From Rhodocyclaceae bacterium (GTDB lineage: Bacteria > Pseudomonadota > Gammaproteobacteria > Burkholderiales > Rhodocyclaceae), in contig JADJAS010000005.1 in the NCBI GenBank assembly GCA_016704145.1, forward strand, positions 128,937 to 192,936: a stretch of DNA of 64,000 nt. Reading direction: 5' to 3'. The notes beneath the pieces were generated by a model, which did not search any database, was not told where the DNA came from, and saw only the letters and a program-made list of their open reading frames with translations. A program made the position numbers and the translations under genes. Shown in pieces: positions 6,260-12,351 of the stretch (position 1 is the first letter of the stretch; every line of letters begins with the position of its first letter).

Positions 6260-8128
6260 ATGACGGCCGTCGCGTTCTCCCCCCTGAAGCGCCGCATTCT
6301 GACGCGGCTGCTGGTCGCCGCCGCCTTGCTGTCCGCATTGCTGCTGGCGGTCTTCCTCACCGTCTACCGCGACCAACTGATCGGCGAGCGCAGCCGCGCC
6401 TCGCTCGGCTTCAACCTGCTGCTGCAGGCGGCGCTCGAGAACGCCATGCTCAAGCGCGACGTGCCCGGGCTGGCCGACATCGTCACCCGGCTGGGCGGCC
6501 AGTCCGGCATCGACAGCGTAATGATCCTCAATCCGGCCGGCGATGTCCGCTTCGCCTCGACGCCCGCCAGGCTCGGCCTGCGCCTGCCGGCGCTGGTGCC
6601 AGCCGCCGACGCCAAGCCTTCAGCCGAATTCGCGCTCACCGATGATGGCCGCGAAGTGCTGCGCTCCGTCAACCCGGTGCGCAACAAGCAGCCCTGCGCG
6701 CCCTGCCATGGCGAAGCCGCCAGCCACCCGGTGAACGGCATCCTTGTCGTCGATTACGACGCCAGCGGCATCCGCGCCCATGCTTGGCGCAGCGCCGCCG
6801 CCTTTGCCGCCGCCGGCGTGGCGGTGCTGGCGCTGATCATGATCGTGCTGTGGCGCTCGCTCAACCGCCAGGTGCTGGCGCCGGTGGCGCGGCTGGGCGA
6901 GGCCAGCGCCGCCATCGAAGCCGGGCGTCTGGACCGGCGCGTCCGCCTCGAAGGCAACGACGAGCTGACCGAACTCGGCGAACGCTTCAACCGCATGGCC
7001 GAGCGGCTGGAAGCGCAGATGGCGCTGGTGCGCGCGCGCCAGGCCTACCTGCAGCAGGTCATCGACGGACTGCCCGACGGCGTGCGCGTCATCCGCGTCC
7101 GCGACAAGGCCGTGGTGCTGGCCAACCGCGCCTTCTGCCAGCAGGTCGGCCGGCCGGTCGAGGCTGTCATCGATGCGCCCTGCCACCGCGGCAGCCACGG
7201 CCGCGATGAACCCTGCGCGCCGACCATGGTGGTATGCCCGCTGCACGAACTGAAGGCGGTCGGCGAAGCGCTGAAGGCCAGCCACCATCACCAGCGCGCC
7301 GATGGCGCCCGCTTCCCCGTCGAGGTCAACGCGGTGCTGGTCGAGATCGAGCAGGACGGACGGACGGAACGCTACGTGGTCGAATCGGTGCGCGACCTCG
7401 GCCAGGCCGCGCGCATTTCGCACGAGCAGCGGCTCTCCGAACTCGGCCTGCTGGCCGCCGGCATCGCCCACGAGATCCACAATCCGCTTGCCTCGGTACG
7501 GCTCGGCGTGCAGGGGCTGACGCGCGAAGTGCGCGAGCAGCGCATCGCACCCGAGCAGATCATCGACTACATGGGCCTGATCGACCAGGAAATCGACAAC
7601 TGCATCGCCGTCACCCGCCGCCTGCTGCTGCTGGCCCGACCGCCCACGCACAGCCTGCAACTGGTGGTGCTCGACGAAGCCCTGAACGACACGCTGCGCC
7701 TGCTCGAATTCGACGCCACCAGCCGCAAGATCACCCAGCACGTCGAGCTGCCCGAAAGTCAGTCGCGGGTGCTCGCCGACGAGGCCGAGATCCGCATGAT
7801 CTTCCTCAACCTGATGCAGAACGCGCACCACGCCATGCCCACCGGCGGCACGCTGACCGCCCGCCTGGCGCGGCGGGACGGCCGCGCCGTGATCGAGATC
7901 GCCGACACCGGCATCGGCATGAGCGCCGAACACCTTGCCCGGATCTTCGATCCCTTCTTCAGCCGGCGCGCCGACGGTGTCGCCGGCACCGGCCTGGGCC
8001 TGACCATCGTCCGCAGCCTCGTCGAGCGCATGGGCGGCGACATCGAGGTGGACAGCGCGCCCGGCGCCGGTTCGCGCTTCCGCGTCAGCCTGCCGCTGGC
8101 CGAGACCGCGCTGGAACAGTCGGCATGA
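6260..8128 (+). CDS. Membrane histidine kinase with haem-c motif in its periplasmic sensor, HAMP and PAS domains
   Basis: The 622-residue kinase has TM1 at about 13-35 and a periplasmic domain of about 130 residues containing C146-A-P-C149-H150, a c-type haem attachment motif. TM2 (about 172-194), a HAMP domain and a PAS domain with extra Cys residues (CHRG...PC...CPL) follow. HisKA contains the phospho-acceptor H404 (AHEIHNPLAS), and the HATPase carries N, G1 (DTGIGM) and G2 (GTGLGL) boxes. The periplasmic haem suggests redox or gas sensing outside the membrane, and the cytoplasmic PAS Cys cluster may be a second redox input. It overlaps the regulator gene by ATGA, so the pair is translationally coupled. 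Confidence 0.85.
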   Translation: MTAVAFSPLKRRILTRLLVAAALLSALLLAVFLTVYRDQLIGERSRASLGFNLLLQAALENAMLKRDVPGLADIVTRLGGQSGIDSVMILNPAGDVRFASTPARLGLRLPALVPAADAKPSAEFALTDDGREVLRSVNPVRNKQPCAPCHGEAASHPVNGILVVDYDASGIRAHAWRSAAAFAAAGVAVLALIMIVLWRSLNRQVLAPVARLGEASAAIEAGRLDRRVRLEGNDELTELGERFNRMAERLEAQMALVRARQAYLQQVIDGLPDGVRVIRVRDKAVVLANRAFCQQVGRPVEAVIDAPCHRGSHGRDEPCAPTMVVCPLHELKAVGEALKASHHHQRADGARFPVEVNAVLVEIEQDGRTERYVVESVRDLGQAARISHEQRLSELGLLAAGIAHEIHNPLASVRLGVQGLTREVREQRIAPEQIIDYMGLIDQEIDNCIAVTRRLLLLARPPTHSLQLVVLDEALNDTLRLLEFDATSRKITQHVELPESQSRVLADEAEIRMIFLNLMQNAHHAMPTGGTLTARLARRDGRAVIEIADTGIGMSAEHLARIFDPFFSRRADGVAGTGLGLTIVRSLVERMGGDIEVDSAPGAGSRFRVSLPLAETALEQSA

Positions 8129-9456
8129 AGAAGAAGACGCTGCTGATCATCGACGACGACGCCATCTTCAATGGCCTGCTGCGCCGGCAGATCGAAGGCA
8201 TGGGCTTCGCCGCCGTCGGCGCCGGCTCCTGGGCGGAAGCGCAGCAGCGGCTGGGCGAGATCGAACCCAACGCCATCATTCTCGACTTCAAGCTACCCGA
8301 CAGTAACGCCGCCCACATCCTCGGCGAAATCCGCAACCAGTATCCGGTGATCGTGCTCACCGGCTACGGCTCGATTCCCAACGCCGTCAGCGCCATCCGC
8401 GAGGGCGCGGCCGACTTCCTGACCAAGCCGGTGAACGTCGACGAGCTGGAACTGACGGTGCGGCGGGTGCTGGAAACCGCCGAGTTGCGCGAATCGATCG
8501 GCTTCTACCGCAACCAGCTGGCCTCGCTCCGGCCGGGGCCGCTGGTGTTCGACAGCGCCGCCATGCGCGAAGTGCAGGCCATGATCGACGCCGTCGGTCC
8601 GACCGACACCACGGTGCTGATCCTGGGCGAATCGGGCACCGGCAAGGAAATGGTGGCGCAGGCCCTGCATGACCGCAGCCCGCGCGCCAGCCGCGAGCTG
8701 GTCGCCATCGACGGCAGCGGCCTGCAGGAAAACCTGTTCGAATCGGAACTGTTCGGCCACGAGCGCGGCGCCTTCACCGGCGCCGACCGGCAGAAAAAGG
8801 GCCTGATCGAGGAGGCCGCCGGCAGCACGCTGTTCCTCGACGAAATCGGCGATGCCGGCCCGGCCATCCAGGCCAAGCTGCTGCGGGTGATGGAAACCAG
8901 CACGTTCCGCCGTCTCGGCGGCAACAAGACGCTGACCGCCGATGCCCGCTTCATCGCCGCGACCAACCGCGACCTCGCCGCGATGAGCCGCAACGGCAGC
9001 TTCCGCAGCGACCTCTATTTCCGCATGTCGCGTTTCGTCATCACCGTGCCGGCGCTGCGCGAGCGGCGTGAGGACATCGAGCCGCTGGCCCGGCATTTCA
9101 TCGCCCTGCTCACCCGCACCGCGCCCATGACGCTGGCGCCGGATGCCCTCAAGCTGCTGACCGCCTACGCCTGGCCGGGCAACGTCCGCGAACTGCGCAA
9201 TGCCATCGAACGCGCCGTCATCCTCGCCCGCCCCGGCGGCCAAGTGCGCACCGAGCATCTGGCCTTCATCCCGCGCGACCAGTCCGGCGAAGTCGTGCTG
9301 CGTTTCGGCCAGGAGCCGACGCTCGAGCAGATCGAGCAGGAATACCTGCGCCAGGTCATGGCCCGCCACGGCGGCAACCGGCAACAGACCGCCGCCGTGC
9401 TGGGCGTCAGCGAACGCCAGGTCTATCGGCTGATCGAGAAATACCGCGCCGAATAA
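8125..9456 (+). CDS. NtrC-family sigma54-dependent response regulator
   Basis: The 443-residue protein has a receiver domain (phospho-acceptor D54 in IILDFKLPD), a central AAA+ sigma54-interaction domain, and a C-terminal Fis-type HTH (GGNRQQTAAVLGVSERQVYR). The AAA+ domain contains Walker A GESGTGKE, an intact GAFTGA loop and LFLDEIGD. The start at ATG 8125 overlaps the kinase stop. It should act on sigma54 promoters, and a good candidate promoter with an upstream palindrome lies at the head of the cluster (305-320 and 211-227). It is the last gene of the plus-strand run. Confidence 0.9.
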   Translation: MKKKTLLIIDDDAIFNGLLRRQIEGMGFAAVGAGSWAEAQQRLGEIEPNAIILDFKLPDSNAAHILGEIRNQYPVIVLTGYGSIPNAVSAIREGAADFLTKPVNVDELELTVRRVLETAELRESIGFYRNQLASLRPGPLVFDSAAMREVQAMIDAVGPTDTTVLILGESGTGKEMVAQALHDRSPRASRELVAIDGSGLQENLFESELFGHERGAFTGADRQKKGLIEEAAGSTLFLDEIGDAGPAIQAKLLRVMETSTFRRLGGNKTLTADARFIAATNRDLAAMSRNGSFRSDLYFRMSRFVITVPALRERREDIEPLARHFIALLTRTAPMTLAPDALKLLTAYAWPGNVRELRNAIERAVILARPGGQVRTEHLAFIPRDQSGEVVLRFGQEPTLEQIEQEYLRQVMARHGGNRQQTAAVLGVSERQVYRLIEKYRAE

Positions 9457-9472
9457 GTCGTGCGCGCCGGCC

Positions 9473-9886
9473 TCAGCCGAGCAGCTTGCCGGCCAGCCCC
9501 GCCAGGCCCTGGCTCAACGCATCGCCTTCCGTCACCTGGCCCTGGGGCGTCAACTGGTCGATCAAACCCGGCAGCAGATTGGCCAGGGCACCTGAGGCAT
9601 CGCCCGCCGACATGCCCAGCTTGCCGGCGATGTCGCCGATCGCATCCGCCCCGAGCGCCGACTGGAGCTGGTCGCCGGACAGCGGCATGTTCGCGCCGGT
9701 GCCCACCCACGACGCGGCCTGCTGGCCCAGCCCGGCCTGGTTGAACTTGCCGAGCAAACCGCCCAGCCCACCCTCATGGCCCTGAATAAGGCTCATGACG
9801 ATCTTCAGCAAATCGGCCTGCCCGCCGCCACCGCCGCCCGTCAAGCCACCCAGTACCTGCCCCGCCACCTGATCAAGCAAACCCAT
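9473..9886 (-). CDS. YidB-like DUF937 protein
   Basis: The 137-residue product starts MGLLDQVAGQVLGGL and is rich in Gly, Leu and Ala, with the pattern of the DUF937/YidB family (QADLLKIVMSLIQ, GLGQQAASWVGTG, IGDIAGKLGMSAGDAS). An in-frame extension to 10030 has no family similarity, so ATG 9886 is chosen. It converges with the response regulator gene (16-bp gap, no clear hairpin). The cellular function of the family is not established. Confidence 0.8.
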   Translation of the reverse strand: MGLLDQVAGQVLGGLTGGGGGGQADLLKIVMSLIQGHEGGLGGLLGKFNQAGLGQQAASWVGTGANMPLSGDQLQSALGADAIGDIAGKLGMSAGDASGALANLLPGLIDQLTPQGQVTEGDALSQGLAGLAGKLLG

Positions 9887-9982
9887 GTCCGATCTCCCGA
9901 AATCGCGGCCCCCGACGGGCCGTTCGGATTTCAATCTACACGAGCGCGCTTGCCAAGAAGGTGAATGTTTGCAACGACCACC

Positions 9983-10005
9983 GGCGTGCCGCCGTGGCTG
10001 ACTTT
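9983..10005 (-). repeat. dispersed 23-bp repeat, intergenic copy
   Basis: The minus strand reads AAAGTCAGCC then ACGGCGGCACGCC, about 100 bp upstream of the DUF937 gene. Confidence 0.6.
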
Positions 10006-10103
10006 CACGTGCCTCCACGTTGGCCGGCAATGTCGAAGCGCCTAAAACCTGCCCATTGGGAAACGTCGGTACACGCGGCTAACGACATGACGACGACGCG
10101 GGC

Positions 10104-10130
10104 CGGTTCACCCCCGCGCACACGGGAAAC
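10104..10130 (-). repeat. degenerate type I-E-like CRISPR repeat
   Basis: The minus strand reads GTTTCCCGTGTGCGCGGG then GGTGAACCG. It differs at about three of 27 positions from a typical type I-E repeat as I remember it (GTTCCCCGCGTGCGCGGGGA then TGAACCG). It is unrelated to the type I-C repeat of the intact array. It lies 369 bp from a second relic in the same orientation, next to a decayed type I-E cas1. Confidence 0.5.
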
Positions 10131-10194
10131 ATAGAAGTCGACGAAACCGATGTCGCGCTTGCCGCTTTCGGGCAGCAGGTCATGGAAGGCACCG

Positions 10195-10323
10195 CTATCG
10201 ACGCCATGGCCGCGCGCCGCGCGCGATGACGCCGGCGACGATGGCGACTACGGCGAGCGCGAGCATCGGCAGCGGCCGGGCGACGAACAACACCGGAATG
10301 ATCAGCGAAGCAAGCCATTTCAT
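10195..10323 (-). CDS. Putative small hydrophobic membrane peptide
   Basis: The 42-residue ORF begins MKWLASLIIPVLFVARP and continues with a second hydrophobic run (MLALAVVAIVAGVIA) before a short Arg-rich tail. It would span the membrane once or twice. It sits between two type I-E-like repeat relics. No family is recognised. It could be a small phage membrane protein or chance. Confidence 0.3.
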   Translation of the reverse strand: MKWLASLIIPVLFVARPLPMLALAVVAIVAGVIARGARPWRR

Positions 10324-10472
10324 CGGTCCATTGTAGACGATGACGTCGCGCGATATCGATCTGGCGGTCAAGCCCAAGTACGATGGCAAAGAGGTCGCCG
10401 ACGGCATCAGTATCGCTGGGGACGATTTCCGCAAGCTCGTGGTCGACGCAAAGACGGTCAGAAGCTTCGTGA

Positions 10473-10495
10473 CGGTTCATCCCCGCGCACGCGGG
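10473..10495 (-). repeat. type I-E-like CRISPR repeat relic joined to phage DNA
   Basis: The minus strand ends CCCGCGTGCGCGGGGATGAA then CCG, agreeing with a typical type I-E repeat at all 23 positions. The outer end of the repeat is replaced by the gpF-like reading frame, which starts inside the same bases (RTRVIFQTN). The overlap suggests recombination at shared GC-rich bases. Confidence 0.5.
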
Positions 10496-10935
10496 TGATC
10501 TTTCAGACCAACATGGCCACCAGTTATGCCGCCGGGCGCTGGGCGCAGATCAACGACCCGGACCTGGCCGACTTCCGCCCCTACATCAAGTATCACCACG
10601 CCGACGGCGTGCTGCATCCGCGCCCCTGGCATGTGGCCTGGAACGGCCTGGTGCTGCCCAAGGACCACTTATTTTGGCAAACCAACGCACCGCCCAATGG
10701 CTGGGGTTGCCACTGCTATGTATCCGCCGCCGGGCCAAAGGACACCGCGCTGATCTACGTGTTCGACGCACCCGAGGGGATCGGCAAGGTGGCCGTGCGG
10801 GTCAACTACACGTCGAAGGTGCGCATTGATGGCCAGCGGAACAAGCTCGCCTCGAACTTCGTGCGCACAGGTGGAATGTTGGCCCCCGACAATGTCGTGA
10901 CCGAAACAGCGCGTTACGTGGAATTGAAGAGGTGA
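10496..10935 (+). pseudogene. Mu gpF-like phage head morphogenesis protein, C-terminal fragment
   Basis: From ATG 10513 the frame encodes 140 residues, starting MATSYAAGRWAQ. It includes PRPWHVAWNGLVLPKDHLFW and PPNGWGCHCYV, which match the conserved end of Mu gpF / SPP1 gp7-type minor head proteins (H-x-A-x-[NH]-G and PPNGWGC-x-C). The similarity starts abruptly at a CRISPR-repeat-like sequence, and the N-terminal part of the roughly 400-residue family is missing. It is therefore a remnant of a Mu-like prophage. A gpG-like fragment follows, in Mu gene order. Confidence 0.75.
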
Positions 10936-11010
10936 GGCGGCGCCGGATTCGAACCGGATCATAGTGCTGGCACGCCAACCCTAACCATTCCCATTGGAAA
11001 CAGCCGCCTC
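10931..11010 (-). tRNA. tRNA-like cloverleaf, probably degenerate
   Basis: Read on the minus strand, GAGGCGGC at the 5' end pairs perfectly with GCCGCCTC at the 3' end. A canonical T arm CCGG-TTCGAAT-CCGG lies just inside, and the 3' end continues ACC(T), close to a CCA tail. Two further hairpins fit (TTCC-AATG-GGAA and GTTGG-CGTG-CCAGC), but both loops are too short for a D loop and a 7-nt anticodon loop, so no anticodon can be assigned. It may be a decayed tRNA or a tRNA mimic between phage genes gpF and gpG. Confidence 0.4.
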
Positions 11011-11031
11011 AATGCAGTATAGGGCAGAAGC

Positions 11032-11145
11032 ATGATCCCCTTCAAGATCGAGATCCACGACGACGGCGTTACCGCCGCCTTGCGCCGCCTCGGCGAGCGC
11101 GCCGCCAATCCGGCGCCGGCGCTCAAGGCCATCGCAGCATCGTAA
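11032..11145 (+). pseudogene. Mu gpG-like virion morphogenesis protein, N-terminal fragment
   Basis: The 37-codon ORF starts MIPFKIEIHDDGVTAALRRL and ends ALKAIAAS-stop. The opening matches the gpG/phage virion morphogenesis family, in which a beta-strand is followed by a short helix and ALxRL. Full-length members are about 150 residues, so this is truncated. The break falls where minus-strand type I-E Cas1-like coding begins, marking the join between phage and cas1 DNA. Confidence 0.6.
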
Positions 11146-11380
11146 CCGCACTTCGCGTTCCGGATTCCCGACTTTCTTTGCCGCCACCGGCACGACAGTT
11201 TCGAACTTGAACACATCGGCCACAGGCGACGCCGCCGACCGGAACATGAGTGCGAACGCCCGTCACATCGACAACGACGAACGCACCGTCGATGACATCC
11301 AGGTTGCCACGCTCGATGTAGAGAATCGACAGACGGTCCTTGATCGGAATTGGGCGTAGCGGCGGCAACAGGTCGGCCAC
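11134..11380 (-). pseudogene. Type I-E cas1 remnant (N- and C-terminal pieces fused out of frame)
   Basis: From about 11380 the minus strand encodes LLPPLRPIPIKDRLSILYIE and then NLDVIDGAFVVVDVTGVRTH, ending VPVGGVAC. This is the N terminus of type I-E Cas1. Immediately after, in another frame, comes VADVFKFETVVPVAAKKV followed by GNPEREVRLRC, the C-terminal region of the same family. About 150 residues between them, including most catalytic residues, are missing, and the C-terminal piece ends at the gpG fragment. The gene cannot be active. It is distinct from the intact type I-C cas1 at 18148-19179. Confidence 0.72.
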
Positions 11381-11391
11381 GACGCGGGCGG

Positions 11392-11877
11392 CTATTCGCC
11401 GGCAAGCCGCAATGCGTCGACGACAAGCGCATCGCCCAGAAAGTAGCCCGATTGTCGCAAGCGATCCAGCAAGGGCCGAACCTCCGCAACGAGCCCTTTG
11501 CGCTTTCCGAGGACAAGAACACCAACCGTGCCGAGCAAGGGACATCCGAGCCGGGACGCGACGGCACGTCCGGCTTTATCGTCAATGAGCACGCCGCCAC
11601 CCACCTCCAGAGCAACAGCGATGGCGCTGGCCTCTCCGGCATCGATACCCCAGGCGCAATCGATATCCGGCGCATCGATCAGGCGAAACAAACGTCGATC
11701 AACAGCATTCCGGATGGCTAGGCCCTCGTCGCAATCGGGCTTGACTTCGCACTCCGCCAGAACAGTGGACGTCACCATGACCCGGAATAACTTGGCGGGC
11801 AGCGCCAATTGTTCCAGCCGAGCTAGGGCAATCAGCGGTCCGGCATCGGCCACGACGAGTCTATTCGAAGGCGTCAA
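11392..11877 (-). CDS. PIN-domain (DUF3368-like) toxin ribonuclease
   Basis: From TTG 11877 the product is 161 residues. An ATG at 11919 would give 175 residues but overlaps the antitoxin by 59 nt. The PIN fold is shown by VVADAGPLIALARL near the start, an acidic ECEVKPDCDEG segment, DAGEASAIAVALE and LIDDKAGRAVA, which supply the usual four acidic metal-binding residues. PIN toxins cleave RNA and are held inactive by the partner encoded just upstream. It lies between the type I-E relic and the intact type I-C array. Confidence 0.78.
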   Translation of the reverse strand: MTPSNRLVVADAGPLIALARLEQLALPAKLFRVMVTSTVLAECEVKPDCDEGLAIRNAVDRRLFRLIDAPDIDCAWGIDAGEASAIAVALEVGGGVLIDDKAGRAVASRLGCPLLGTVGVLVLGKRKGLVAEVRPLLDRLRQSGYFLGDALVVDALRLAGE

Positions 11878-12184
11878 CTTCCCGATCCAGTTCGCCGGGC
11901 GCGTAGCGTGCAACGGCAATTTGCATGCTGCCCAACAGATCGATGAATTCCGACAAGCTCATGGCAGCCAATTTGGCGCCCTGCGCCAACGTGATGCGGT
12001 CTTCGTCGAATAGCTTGACCGCCAGCGCAACATTGATGCCGTTCTTCAACAGCAACTCGTCGAATGGCACCGCGACGAACACCGGATGACCATGCTTAGT
12101 CACAACCGATAACTTGCCGGCCTCGGCATCGCGCACCAAGTCTCCGGTTCGGTCCCTCAGATCGCGGATGGTGAAGGTTTGCAT
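11861..12184 (-). CDS. Phd/YefM-UPF0175 antitoxin
   Basis: The 107-residue product starts at ATG 12184 behind AGGAGGTC. Residues 1-48 (MQTFTIRDLRDRTGDLVRDA...) resemble Phd/YefM DNA-binding antitoxins. Residues 50-90 (LAVKLFDEDRITLAQGAKLA...) resemble UPF0175, a family often paired with DUF3368 PIN toxins. The 3' end overlaps the toxin gene by 17 nt, giving coupled translation with antitoxin first, the usual order. Autoregulation through the Phd-like domain is expected; a near-repeat of GTGTGCCATC/GTGTGTGCAT upstream (about 12203-12224) could be the operator. Confidence 0.78.
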   Translation of the reverse strand: MQTFTIRDLRDRTGDLVRDAEAGKLSVVTKHGHPVFVAVPFDELLLKNGINVALAVKLFDEDRITLAQGAKLAAMSLSEFIDLLGSMQIAVARYAPGELDREVDAFE

Positions 12185-12351
12185 GGCGACCTCCTGGCTA
12201 AATAATGCACACACTTGATGGCACACTTTAACTTATTCAACGGAGCAATAGCAAGCCGCAGGCGATTGGATCGGGGCGGAATCACCGCTTCGGCGCCCGC
12301 CGCTTCGATGGTGGCCACGAAATGGTCAGCATCGTAGCGTCCGAATGGATT

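Larger units (their letters stand above)
9887..10472. other. gene-poor relic stretch upstream of the CRISPR region
   Basis: I see no recognisable full gene. The stretch holds a dispersed repeat (9983-10005), a type I-E-like repeat relic (10104-10130), a small minus-strand membrane-peptide ORF (10195-10323), and an unrecognised 52-codon plus-strand ORF (10340-10498) that runs into the second repeat relic. A minus-strand frame around 10060-10200 (containing KRDIGFVDFYVSRVRGGEP) reads coherently but has no start or family I know. The mix fits decayed phage and CRISPR DNA. Confidence 0.5.

Noticed and set aside
10931..11010. Selenocysteine tRNA, suggested by the 8-bp acceptor stem
   Set aside because: The element is too short, lacks the long variable arm, and has no UCA anticodon loop.
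10931..11010. Factor-independent terminator formed by the GAGGCGGC/GCCGCCTC arms
   Set aside because: The arms are over 60 bases apart with other structure between them, and no T run follows.
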